A stretch of 64,000 bases of DNA from Clostridia bacterium (lineage in GTDB: Bacteria > Bacillota > Clostridia > Oscillospirales > Acutalibacteraceae). Shown one piece after another: positions 41,362 through 49,850 of the stretch. Made by a program: the position numbers and the translations under genes. The notes beneath the pieces were generated by a model. The model saw nothing but the letters and a program-made list of their open reading frames with translations. It had not been told where the DNA came from and made no database searches. Numbering within the stretch: the stretch's first letter is position 1; every line of letters starts with the position of its first letter. The stretch is from assembly GCA_017625095.1 (NCBI GenBank), contig JAGALQ010000044.1, positions 1-64,000 on the forward strand. Direction: 5' to 3'.

Positions 41362-43611
41362 ATGAAAGACTACGTACTTCACCTGGAAAATTCCGCAGAT
41401 GTATGGGAGAATTCGACTCCCGTCGGTAACGGCTCAATGGGACTTAGCATTTTCGGCAGAACTGACAGCGAGCTGTTTGTTCTCAACGAAGAAACCGTAT
41501 GGGACGAGAAAACCGATATGAAGCCTGCCGGAGACTTTAAAGATAAGATTGATCACATCCGTTCTCTCTTTCTTGAAGGCAAGAATTTTGAGGCTGCAAA
41601 GTGGGCAGAGGATAACCTTGAAAATGATTTCAACGTTATCGCTTCCTTCGAGGTTGCGGGCAGAGTATATATTGATTTTGACAATAAGGCCAAGGCGAAG
41701 AATTACAGCCGTGACCTCTGCCTAAACAACGGTATTGCAACAGTAAAGTATACCAAGAAAGATGTTGAAACCGTTGAAGAGTGCTTTGCTTCTTATGAAG
41801 AAAAGCTTATAGCTTCAAAGTTCACTTTCTCCGCTCCTTCATCGTTCACTCTCCGCTTTGAACGTGATTTTGTAAAAAGCTATATGACAGAAGATAATAC
41901 GCTTACCGTACGTTGCGGCACAGCAAACGGCACACACGCTTTTGCTGTCGGCATAAAGGTTGTAACCGACGGTGAGGTTTCTGCCGATGACGGCAAACTC
42001 CGTGTCGAAGCCGCAAACGAAGCTGTTATCTATATCAGCATTGTTACCGATAATATCGCCGAAAACTATATCGATGTCTGCAACGCAAAGCTTGCGGCAG
42101 CACCCGATTATGAAGCTCTCAAAAAAGCACATATAAAAAGCTTTTCTGCGATTATGACACGCTCCGATATCAGCTTCAGGGGTGATGAAGCGCTTGAATC
42201 AATGCCTGTCAGCGCAAGACTTGAAAGACTTAAGAAGGACAAGAAAGCAACCGACTTCGGTCTTATGTCACTTTACTGGCAGTTCGGCAAATACCTTCTT
42301 GTCAGCTCCAGCCGTCCCGGTACACTTCCTGCAAATCTTCAGGGTGTATGGGGTGAGCGTATGCAGAATCCGTGGAACGCTGACTACCACACAAACATCA
42401 ACCTTCAGATGAATTACTGGCAGGCAGAGCAGGCAAATATTTCCGAGTGTACTCAGGCTCTGTTTGATTATATGAATACAAATCTTCTTGTCGGCGGCAG
42501 AAAAGCTGCGCAGGATTATTACGGCTGCAAGGGTACGGTCACTCATCATCTGAGCGATATTTACGGCTTCAATGCCCCTGCAGACGGTGTGTGGGGCTTG
42601 TGGCCGATGGGCGGCGCATGGCTTGCTTTCCATATGTGGGAGCACTACCTCTACACTCAGGATCTTGCATACCTCAAGGATACCGCTTATGAGTATATCA
42701 AAGCCTGTGTCGAATTTTTCCTTGATTATATGGTTGAGGATTCACAGGGCAGACTTCTCACAGGACCCTCCGCTTCACCCGAAAACGATTATATCGGTGC
42801 AGACGGCAAGCCCGTTTGTATGTGTATGTCCCCGACAATGGACGTTGAAATTGTCAGCGGTCTGTTAGAGTTCTATATTGAAACAGAAAAGCTTCTCGGC
42901 ATTGACTGTGAAACAGCCGCAAAGGCTGCCGAAGCGCTCGGCAAAATGCCTCCGATTCAGATCGGTAAGCACGGTCAGCTTATGGAGTGGCTTGAGGATT
43001 ATAAGGAGGCAGAGCCGGGTCACCGTCACATTTCCCACGCATTCGGCATTTATCCTGCTGACCTTATCACTAGAGCAACACCCGATTTGTACAAGGCTAT
43101 CAGAGTCACTATCGACCGCAGACTTGCAAACGGCGGCGGTCACACAGGCTGGAGCAGAGCGTGGCTTATAAACCTCTTTGCACGTCTGCGTGACGGTGAA
43201 GCAACTTATGAGCATATCAGACTTCTCTTCACACGCTCAACTCTTCCAAATCTCTACGACACTCATCCGCCTTTCCAGATCGACGGCAACTTCGGCGGTG
43301 CAGCAGGTATGGGTGAAATGCTTGTGCAGAGTCACGAGGGCTTTATATCTCTTCTGCCTGCAACAAGCAAGCTTCTTTCGGGCAGCTTCAGCGGACTTAA
43401 GGCAAGAGGTAATGTTGAGATTTCAGCTGAGTTTGAGTGCGGCAAGGTAAATTCGTTTGAGCTTATCAGCGCAGACGATAAATGCATCGGTGTTGAAATT
43501 GAAAATGCCGCAACAGTTTCCTGCGGCGGCAAAGAGTATAAGGCTGACGGCGGCATATTTATGCTCGACGTAAAGGCGGGCGAAAAACTCACCTGCACGG
43601 TTATGTATTAA
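41362..43611 (+). CDS. Glycoside hydrolase family 95 (alpha-L-fucosidase/galactosidase)
   Basis: 749 residues, full length for GH95. The N-terminal beta-sandwich begins VWENSTPVGNGSMGLSIFG ... FVLNEETVWDE. The (alpha/alpha)6 catalytic domain has NINLQMNYWQAEQANISEC, GLWPMGGAWLAFHMWEHY, the GPSASPEN block and IDGNFGGAAGMGEMLVQS, all standard. No signal peptide, so it acts inside the cell on imported oligosaccharides. Family members release alpha-1,2-fucose or L-galactose. The ATG at 41362 follows GGAGGT. The end overlaps the convergent bofA gene by 11 bases. Confidence 0.92.
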   Translation: MKDYVLHLENSADVWENSTPVGNGSMGLSIFGRTDSELFVLNEETVWDEKTDMKPAGDFKDKIDHIRSLFLEGKNFEAAKWAEDNLENDFNVIASFEVAGRVYIDFDNKAKAKNYSRDLCLNNGIATVKYTKKDVETVEECFASYEEKLIASKFTFSAPSSFTLRFERDFVKSYMTEDNTLTVRCGTANGTHAFAVGIKVVTDGEVSADDGKLRVEAANEAVIYISIVTDNIAENYIDVCNAKLAAAPDYEALKKAHIKSFSAIMTRSDISFRGDEALESMPVSARLERLKKDKKATDFGLMSLYWQFGKYLLVSSSRPGTLPANLQGVWGERMQNPWNADYHTNINLQMNYWQAEQANISECTQALFDYMNTNLLVGGRKAAQDYYGCKGTVTHHLSDIYGFNAPADGVWGLWPMGGAWLAFHMWEHYLYTQDLAYLKDTAYEYIKACVEFFLDYMVEDSQGRLLTGPSASPENDYIGADGKPVCMCMSPTMDVEIVSGLLEFYIETEKLLGIDCETAAKAAEALGKMPPIQIGKHGQLMEWLEDYKEAEPGHRHISHAFGIYPADLITRATPDLYKAIRVTIDRRLANGGGHTGWSRAWLINLFARLRDGEATYEHIRLLFTRSTLPNLYDTHPPFQIDGNFGGAAGMGEMLVQSHEGFISLLPATSKLLSGSFSGLKARGNVEISAEFECGKVNSFELISADDKCIGVEIENAATVSCGGKEYKADGGIFMLDVKAGEKLTCTVMY

Positions 43612-43864
43612 ACAGTGTCTGCACTGCGAGTATGAGCGCAACGCCCGGTGAGCCCAGCACGGCTGCCGTGCCGAGCGTATACCAGTTAACGGCGAGCTGT
43701 GTGCCTGTGACAAGACCTATCAGCTTCACGGCATACACTGCGGTAATCCCCTGAGCGGCACTTGCGAATATACCTCTGAAAAGGCATTTGTGTTTTAACA
43801 TAACTGCCGTAAGTGTCAGCACACATATTGCGGCGTAAATAACGGGCACGGTGTTAATTCCCAT
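43601..43864 (-). CDS. bofA: BofA-family protein
   Basis: An 87-residue membrane protein with three hydrophobic segments. The C-terminal LGSPGVALILAVQTLF matches the PGV-containing end of BofA, which in Bacillus inhibits processing of pro-sigma-K in the mother cell during sporulation. The gene follows a YaaL-type gene, the same order as recR-yaaL-bofA in Bacillus, but recR is not present here. Its presence suggests a spore-former or a descendant of one. The 3' end overlaps the GH95 gene. Confidence 0.75.
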   Translation of the reverse strand: MGINTVPVIYAAICVLTLTAVMLKHKCLFRGIFASAAQGITAVYAVKLIGLVTGTQLAVNWYTLGTAAVLGSPGVALILAVQTLFNT

Positions 43865-44111
43865 AGCTGTGCAACCTCGTTTCGGTTGATTTCAGGTTTC
43901 TTTCTCTGGCAAGTGTAAGCAGGTAGCGATGCCTTGCTTTTAGTGATTCGATTTCATAAATCGTCGCTTCAACAAGGTCGTTATCGCATTGCAGCTCAAA
44001 CCTTTCGTAAGCGAGAGTCAGCGCATTACTTAATCTGTGGATTTCGCATATCAGCTCTTCGTCATCCTCGTTGTGGCACTTCTTCTTTGTAATCAACTGC
44101 GTTATAGTCAT
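43854..44111 (-). CDS. DUF2508 (YaaL-like) protein
   Basis: An 85-residue, highly charged helical protein. HRLSNALTLAYERFELQCDNDLVEATIYEIESLKARHRYLL is the characteristic DUF2508 region. Its function is unknown in any organism I can name; it is usually placed immediately before bofA, as here, where the two genes overlap by 11 bases. The start is the ATG at 44111 behind CGGAGGAC; an upstream in-frame codon at 44129 has no site. Confidence 0.8.
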   Translation of the reverse strand: MTITQLITKKKCHNEDDEELICEIHRLSNALTLAYERFELQCDNDLVEATIYEIESLKARHRYLLTLARERNLKSTETRLHSYGN

Positions 44112-44191
44112 TTTCGTCCTCCGTTTCACTAAACTATATGATTAAAGGATGGGCGGATATGCACAAAAATATACCTACGGAGGAAAATATT

Positions 44192-45157
44192 ATGTATATG
44201 ACAAAGCTCAGTCCCTTTTCTGTAAGAACAATCTGGGGCGGCAGAAAACTTATTGATAATTACGGTATAAAGACCGACCTTGAAAACTGTGCGGAAGCAT
44301 GGATGCTTTCCTGCTTTGAAAACTTTGAAAGCACTGTTGCGCAGGGTGAGTATGCAGGCAAAACTCTCACTCAGGTCATAGCTGAGTGCAGCAAGGATAT
44401 CCTCGGTAAAAATGCCGCTAATTTTGAGTATTTCCCGATTCTTATCAAATTCATCGATGCAGCGGATGACCTCTCCGTTCAGGTTCACCCCGATGATGAA
44501 TATGCCGCACAGTATAACGGCGGCTACGGCAAGACCGAGTGTTGGTACATAATGGACTGTGAGCCCGGTGCACGCATCATCTACGGCTTTAAGGATAAGA
44601 TTTCAACTGAGGAATTTGCAAAGGCAATCGAGGAAAACAGAATTGACGACGTTGTCAACTATGTAGAGGTTAAGAAGGGCGATTTCTTCCTTATCGAGGC
44701 AGGCACACTCCACGCAATCTGTAAGGGTATCCTGCTTGCAGAGGTTCAGCAGAATTCAAACGTTACCTTCCGTGCTTATGATTACAACCGCTTTGATGCA
44801 AAGTGCAACGGTCCCAGACCGCTTCATATCAAAGAAACACTTGACGTTACAAAATGCGAGCCGCCCTGCCCGTCAATTCCGACTCTCACAAAGGTTGAGC
44901 AGCTTGACGGCGCTGTCAGAACAGAGCTTGTCAGCTTTGAGCTTTTCAGCGTTAATAAGGTTGAAATCAGCGGCACTTATACAAGTTCGGCTGATGAAAA
45001 TTCATTTGTTCACATTATGGTGCTCGACGGTAACGGCACAATCTCCTGCGGCGATGTCAGCTTTGACATTACCAAGGGTGAGGGTGTGTTTGTTCCTGCA
45101 GCTGCAGGTGAATACACGGTAAACGGCACAATTACAGTGCTTGAAAGCAGAGTTTAA
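44192..45157 (+). CDS. manA: Mannose-6-phosphate isomerase, class I
   Basis: Zinc enzyme that interconverts mannose-6-phosphate and fructose-6-phosphate. 321 residues, the short Firmicutes form. Cupin metal ligands are in LSVQVHPDDEYA (Gln and His), KTECWYI (Glu) and GTLHAI (His). The Arg-containing NVTFRAYDYNRFD is the active-site end. The start at 44192 follows GGAGG. It is preceded by no promoter I can defend and followed by a hairpin array. Confidence 0.93.
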   Translation: MYMTKLSPFSVRTIWGGRKLIDNYGIKTDLENCAEAWMLSCFENFESTVAQGEYAGKTLTQVIAECSKDILGKNAANFEYFPILIKFIDAADDLSVQVHPDDEYAAQYNGGYGKTECWYIMDCEPGARIIYGFKDKISTEEFAKAIEENRIDDVVNYVEVKKGDFFLIEAGTLHAICKGILLAEVQQNSNVTFRAYDYNRFDAKCNGPRPLHIKETLDVTKCEPPCPSIPTLTKVEQLDGAVRTELVSFELFSVNKVEISGTYTSSADENSFVHIMVLDGNGTISCGDVSFDITKGEGVFVPAAAGEYTVNGTITVLESRV

Positions 45158-45158
45158 A

Positions 45159-45360
45159 GCAGTTTATCTGTGATAAACTGCAGCGATATAAATCCTTCGG
45201 ATTTTCGATATGCCTTACGGCGCGATATATCCTTACGGATGTGATATGTGCTGAGGCACACAAAGGATTTATATCATATCGCAGGCGAGTGTAACGAGCC
45301 TATATCGAATTTTGCGTTGAGCAAAATATATCGAGTGAACGCAAGTTCACATATAGTGAA
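45159..45360. repeat. Mini-hairpin array with CGATAT linker
   Basis: The block starts with a perfect 10-bp hairpin (45159-45181). Then a GATAT or ATATCG linker recurs between short palindromes of unrelated sequence: AATCC-TTC-GGATT, GCC-TTAC-GGC, TCC-TTAC-GGA, GTGC-TGAG-GCAC, AGGC...GCCT, ATTTTGC-GTTGA-GCAAAAT and GTGAAC-GCA-AGTTCAC. Bases 45185-45195 and 45265-45275 form an 11-bp outer stem enclosing the first four. It fills most of the manA-ABC-F gap; no gene is present. Confidence 0.8.
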
Positions 45361-45386
45361 AACATTTAATTTTCCGGAGAGTACAA

Positions 45387-47297
45387 ATGGCAGTTTTATC
45401 CGCACAAAATCTGAATATGACTTTTGGCGACAGAACTCTTTTTGACGGTGTATCGTTTGAGATAAATGCAGGTGAAAGAGTCGGTCTGATCGGCGCCAAC
45501 GGAACAGGAAAGACGACCTTGTTCCGCCTTGTCCTCGGCACTGAAAAGCCAACCTCGGGCGAAATCCATCCCGGCAGAAATACTGTTGTCGGCTATATGG
45601 AGCAGCACGCCTGCCGCAATTCTCATAAAACCATCTATGATGAGATTATGACGGTGTTTGACCCGCTCATTGAGATTGAAAAGCGTCTTGAGCAGCTCAA
45701 CAGAATGATAGACAACGGCGGCGATATTGATGCGCTGATTGATGAGCAGCTGCGCCTTACCGAAAAGTTTGAGCGTGACGGCGGACTTACCTGCCGCAGC
45801 AGAGCACGTTCTACTCTTGTCGGCCTCGGCTTTGCTGCAGATACTCATACTCTCACCTGTGACAAGCTCAGCGGCGGCCAGCGTTCAAAGCTGAGCCTGG
45901 GCAAGCTTCTTTTGTCTGCGCCCGATCTGCTGCTGCTCGATGAGCCGACAAACCATCTTGATATCGAAAGCGTCGAATGGCTTGAAGCGTTCCTTGCCGA
46001 TTATAAGGGTGCGGCTCTGATTATTTCGCATGACCGTTATTTTCTTGACCGTGTTACAACGCGAACAATGGAAATCGAGCACCGCAAGATGCGTATCTAT
46101 AAGGGCGGATATTCCGAGTTTATAAAGCAGAAAGAAAAGGATAAAGAGATTGCTCAGCGTCATTATGACAATACGATGGACGAGGTTCACCGCATTGAAA
46201 AAATGATTGAGCAGCAACGCAGATGGAACCGTGAACGCAATATCAGAACTGCGGAACACAAGCAGAAATCCATTGACAGGCTTATGGACGGACTCGAAAA
46301 GCCAGAGGCTGATGAGGCAACGCTCAGGTTTGAGTTTAAAACGCTTGTCGAAACTGGCAACGACGTGCTTATCTGTCAGGGACTTGCAAAGGGCTTCGGC
46401 GGTGAACCGCTGTTTAAAAATGCAGATATGCTTCTCAAAAAAGGCGAGCGTGTGTTCCTGCTTGGTGCAAACGGTTGCGGCAAAACAACGTTCCTGCGCG
46501 TTGTTATGGGCGAATATATTCCGCAGGTAGGTCTGCGCAAGTTCGGTGAAAATGTGCGTGTCGGCTATTTCGATCAGACGCTCAGCGGATTAAATGACGA
46601 TAAGACCGTGCTCGATGAGGTGTGGGATCAGTACCGCAGACTTTCACAGACTCAGGTCAGAAATGCGCTTGCAGCCTTCCTGTTCAGAGGTGATGCCGTT
46701 TTTGCACGTGTCGGTGACCTGAGCGGCGGTGAAAAGGCGAGGGTAGCTTTGCTTAAGCTTATGCTCGGCGGTTACAATCTGCTGCTGCTTGACGAGCCTA
46801 CAAACCACCTCGATATCACTTCAAGAGAAGCTCTTGAGGATGCACTTCTCGGCTACAACGGCACAATGCTGATTGTTTCGCACGACAGATACTTTATCAA
46901 CAAGCTGTCTACCCGCATTCTGCGTCTGGGTAAAGAAAAAATCGAGGAATTCGGCAACGATTATGATGAGTATCTTGCACGCCTTGAAGCACTTAAGCAG
47001 GATGTAAAGGTTGAGAAAGAAAAGGCTGCACCCAAGGTAGATAATTATAAGCTTCGCAAGGAGCGTGAGAGCGAGAAGAGAAAGCTCAACACCGCCTTTA
47101 AACGTTGCGAAGAAAATATAGAAAACACGGAAGCTCTCATAAACGAAACGCAGGCGGAGCTTGAAAGCCCCGAAACTACTGCGGATTACGAAAAAATTAT
47201 GGATCTTACGGCTCAGCTGGAGGAGCTTAATATAAAGCTTGAGCAGCTCTATGAAGACTGGGAGAATATTCAGCTCAGGCTTGCTGAATACGAATAA
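45387..47297 (+). CDS. ABC-F family ATPase
   Basis: A 636-residue soluble protein with two ABC ATPase domains and no membrane segments, so it is not a transporter. Walker A motifs lie at about residue 36 (GANGTGKTT) and 359 (GANGCGKTT); both have LSGGQ/LSGGE signatures and LLLLDEPTNHLD Walker B motifs. The linker between them is charged and helical (about 240-310). The C-terminal 90 residues are a coiled coil. ABC-F proteins act on ribosomes, in translation rescue or antibiotic protection; this one resembles the Uup/YdiF housekeeping type. GH78 follows 19 bases later. Confidence 0.9.
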   Translation: MAVLSAQNLNMTFGDRTLFDGVSFEINAGERVGLIGANGTGKTTLFRLVLGTEKPTSGEIHPGRNTVVGYMEQHACRNSHKTIYDEIMTVFDPLIEIEKRLEQLNRMIDNGGDIDALIDEQLRLTEKFERDGGLTCRSRARSTLVGLGFAADTHTLTCDKLSGGQRSKLSLGKLLLSAPDLLLLDEPTNHLDIESVEWLEAFLADYKGAALIISHDRYFLDRVTTRTMEIEHRKMRIYKGGYSEFIKQKEKDKEIAQRHYDNTMDEVHRIEKMIEQQRRWNRERNIRTAEHKQKSIDRLMDGLEKPEADEATLRFEFKTLVETGNDVLICQGLAKGFGGEPLFKNADMLLKKGERVFLLGANGCGKTTFLRVVMGEYIPQVGLRKFGENVRVGYFDQTLSGLNDDKTVLDEVWDQYRRLSQTQVRNALAAFLFRGDAVFARVGDLSGGEKARVALLKLMLGGYNLLLLDEPTNHLDITSREALEDALLGYNGTMLIVSHDRYFINKLSTRILRLGKEKIEEFGNDYDEYLARLEALKQDVKVEKEKAAPKVDNYKLRKERESEKRKLNTAFKRCEENIENTEALINETQAELESPETTADYEKIMDLTAQLEELNIKLEQLYEDWENIQLRLAEYE

Positions 47298-47316
47298 ACA
47301 AAGGAGGAGATTCCTT

Positions 47317-49506
47317 ATGAAAAACATACTCAATGCCAATTGGATCAAAAGTCCCAAGCTTTCAAAAGAGTGCGAAATCTGCTATACAAAGCAGTTCAGC
47401 ACCGTAAAGACTGTAAAAAAAGCGAGCCTTGAGATAACCTCTCTGGGTACATACGTTGCACGTATTAACGGTAAAAAAATCGGCGACCAGGTTATGACAC
47501 CCGGTTGGACAGCTTACCGCAAGCGTCTTCAGGTTGAAACATATGATATAACCGATATGCTCGGCGAAGAAAATACGCTTTCTGTCGGTGTAGGTCCCGG
47601 CTGGAAGGGCAGATATTTTACAGGTAATGAAAGATGTGCCGAATATTTCCTCGGTGTGCGCGAAACAGCGCTCATCTGTGCTCTTACACTTGAATATGAT
47701 GACGGTACTGAAGAAGTAATTGTCACTGACGATACATGGGTTACCGAGTTTGGCAAAAATGTTTATTCCGACCTTTATAACGGCTATAAGTATGATCCGC
47801 TTTATGTCGATCCCAAGCCGATGGATGCCGTCATTTTCCCGAAGAAAACCGATATTCTCATCGATCGTGACGGCGAAAAAATCATCGAGCAGGAAAGACT
47901 TGAGGCAAAGGAAATCATCATCACGCCCAAGGGTGAAACCGTTATTGATTTCGGTCAGAATATGACGGGTTATGTTGAGTTCAGGGTCAAGGGCAACAAG
48001 GGCGAAACCGTTACTATTGAGCACGCTGAGGTGCTTGACGCTCAGGGTAACTTCTACCGCGACAATCTCCGCAGCGCTCTTGCCAAGGCAGAGTTTGTCT
48101 GTGACGGTGAGGAGCATATTCACAAGCCCGATCATACTTTCTTCGGCTTCCGCTATATCCGCCTTACAGGCTGGAGCGACGAAATCAAAAAAGAGAATTT
48201 CACAGCTATCGTTGTGCATTCCGATATGAAGCGCACAGGCCATTTTGAGTGTTCTGATTCAAGACTCAATAAACTGTATTCAAATATCATCTGGGGTCAG
48301 AAAGGTAACTACCTTGATGTTCCCACAGACTGTCCTCAGCGTGATGAGCGCCTCGGCTGGACAGGCGATGCGCAGGTGTTTATCAAGGCTGCAGCTTATA
48401 ACTACGATGTTGAGCGTTTCTTCCTCAAGTGGCTTGCCGACCTTCGTGCCGACCAGCGCCCGTGGGGTACAATCCCTCACGTTATTCCCGATATTTTCGA
48501 CTGCGATGAAAATTCTTCCGCTGCCTGGGCGGATGCCGCCACTGTCTGTCCGTGGCAGATTTATCTTTCATACGGCAATAAGGAGCTTATCGAAAAATCC
48601 CTTCAGTCAATGAAAGATTATATTGAGTATATAGAAATGCAGAGCCGTGACGGAATCTGGTGCAAGAGCTGGCACTTCGGCGATTGGCTCAACCTTGATG
48701 CAAGCGATGTCGGTAAATGCGACATCGGCACAGATAAGAACCTTATTGCAACCGCTTATTACATTTATTCAAGCTCAATCCTCATCAAGGCAATGAAGCT
48801 CTTTGGTGAAGATACTGCAGAGCAGGAGGCAAAGCGTGAGGCTTCAATCCTTGCTTTCAGAAGAGAGTTTATGCTCGACGGCAGAATCAAGCCGGAGTAT
48901 GCCACACAGACAGCCTGCGTGCTTGCTGTCCATTTCGGTATCAGTGACGATGTTGCTCAGACTGCATCACAGCTCAATGAGCTTGTAACAGAGTGCGGAC
49001 ACCTCAAGACAGGCTTTGTCGGCACACCTTATCTGCTTCACGCTCTTACCGATAACGGCTATGCCGAAACTGCATACAGCCTTATCCTGCGTGATGAGTA
49101 TCCGTCATGGCTATTCTCGGTTAAGATGGGTGCCACAACAATCTGGGAGCATTGGGACAGCCTTCGCGAAGACGGCTCAATGTGGAGCACTGATATGAAT
49201 TCCTTCAACCACTATGCCTACGGTGCAGTTGCCGATTGGATGTACGGCGATATGGCAGGTATCAACGTTGATGAAGCAAACCCTGCATATAAGCACATTA
49301 TCCTCAAACCTGTCACAGACAGCCGTCTTGATTGGGTTAAAGCAAGTGTTGACACACGTATGGGCACTGTTGCAAGCGAATGGAAGCGCGAAAACGGTAA
49401 GGTTACATATATCTTTACCGTTCCCGAGCAGAGCACAGCTACCGCTTATCTGCCTGACGGTGTTCACGAGCTTGCAGGCGGCACGCATACTTTTACAGTC
49501 GGCTGA
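47317..49506 (+). CDS. Alpha-L-rhamnosidase (GH78)
   Basis: 729 residues without a signal peptide, so probably cytoplasmic. Domain order is that of GH78: an N-terminal beta-sandwich (residues ~1-210, ending in VIDFGQNMTGYVEFRVKGN), then an (alpha/alpha)6 barrel with the catalytic region TDCPQRDERLGWTGDAQ (about 340-356), WHFGDWLN, GATTIWEHWDS, and a C-terminal beta-domain. It removes rhamnose from pectin or flavonoid-type oligosaccharides. It starts behind AAGGAGG and is the last gene before the lysine-riboswitch unit. Confidence 0.93.
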   Translation: MKNILNANWIKSPKLSKECEICYTKQFSTVKTVKKASLEITSLGTYVARINGKKIGDQVMTPGWTAYRKRLQVETYDITDMLGEENTLSVGVGPGWKGRYFTGNERCAEYFLGVRETALICALTLEYDDGTEEVIVTDDTWVTEFGKNVYSDLYNGYKYDPLYVDPKPMDAVIFPKKTDILIDRDGEKIIEQERLEAKEIIITPKGETVIDFGQNMTGYVEFRVKGNKGETVTIEHAEVLDAQGNFYRDNLRSALAKAEFVCDGEEHIHKPDHTFFGFRYIRLTGWSDEIKKENFTAIVVHSDMKRTGHFECSDSRLNKLYSNIIWGQKGNYLDVPTDCPQRDERLGWTGDAQVFIKAAAYNYDVERFFLKWLADLRADQRPWGTIPHVIPDIFDCDENSSAAWADAATVCPWQIYLSYGNKELIEKSLQSMKDYIEYIEMQSRDGIWCKSWHFGDWLNLDASDVGKCDIGTDKNLIATAYYIYSSSILIKAMKLFGEDTAEQEAKREASILAFRREFMLDGRIKPEYATQTACVLAVHFGISDDVAQTASQLNELVTECGHLKTGFVGTPYLLHALTDNGYAETAYSLILRDEYPSWLFSVKMGATTIWEHWDSLREDGSMWSTDMNSFNHYAYGAVADWMYGDMAGINVDEANPAYKHIILKPVTDSRLDWVKASVDTRMGTVASEWKRENGKVTYIFTVPEQSTATAYLPDGVHELAGGTHTFTVG

Positions 49507-49544
49507 TAGTTTACATTTTCTTGACGAATATTGTCGCCTTTTTG

Positions 49545-49573
49545 TTGACACCTTGAGTTTTGTATGATATATT
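49545..49573 (+). promoter_or_regulatory. Promoter of the lysine-riboswitch unit
   Basis: TTGACA, 17 bases, TATATT, placing the start of transcription a few bases before the riboswitch. Confidence 0.85.
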
Positions 49574-49589
49574 CGTTTTATAAAAAATA

Positions 49590-49742
49590 ATACGGATAGA
49601 GGTTGCGGCTTTCATAAGTAATTCTGCTGTGTATCGGGTTTTATGCAGGATGAAAGGGTGAGCTGCCGAAGCTTAAAGAACGTTTCCCGTTTCAGGCTCT
49701 TTTTGCTGGGACGTCAGGATAATATCCTGCGTACTGTCACAA
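49590..49742 (+). promoter_or_regulatory. Lysine riboswitch (L-box)
   Basis: Conserved L-box elements occur in order: GATAGAGGTTGCGGC, ATAAGTA, AAAGGGTGAGCTGCCGAAG, GCTGGGACGTC and ACTGTCAC at the 3' side of the closing stem. The aptamer is followed by a strong terminator, so high lysine would stop transcription before the transporter gene. The regulated NhaC-type gene fits lysine uptake. Confidence 0.92.
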
Positions 49743-49781
49743 AACTTGTGGAGTGCTATCATATATCATTAATGTCATCAG

Positions 49782-49823
49782 AATGACACGGTTGGTATTT
49801 TGTACTCACCGTGTCATTTTTTT
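49782..49823 (+). terminator. Riboswitch expression-platform terminator
   Basis: A perfect 11-bp stem (AATGACACGGT / ACCGTGTCATT) with a 15-base loop, ending in a T-run that starts within the stem (seven T in all). It lies between the aptamer and the ribosome site. The ATGTCAT at 49772-49778 could pair with part of the 5' arm as an antiterminator. Confidence 0.88.
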
Positions 49824-49850
49824 GTTAATAATTTTTTAGGAGTGACTGTA

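Noticed and set aside
47362..48243. 293-codon open frame on the minus strand
   Set aside because: Antisense to the GH78 gene, which has a complete set of family motifs; no ribosome site or domain pattern.
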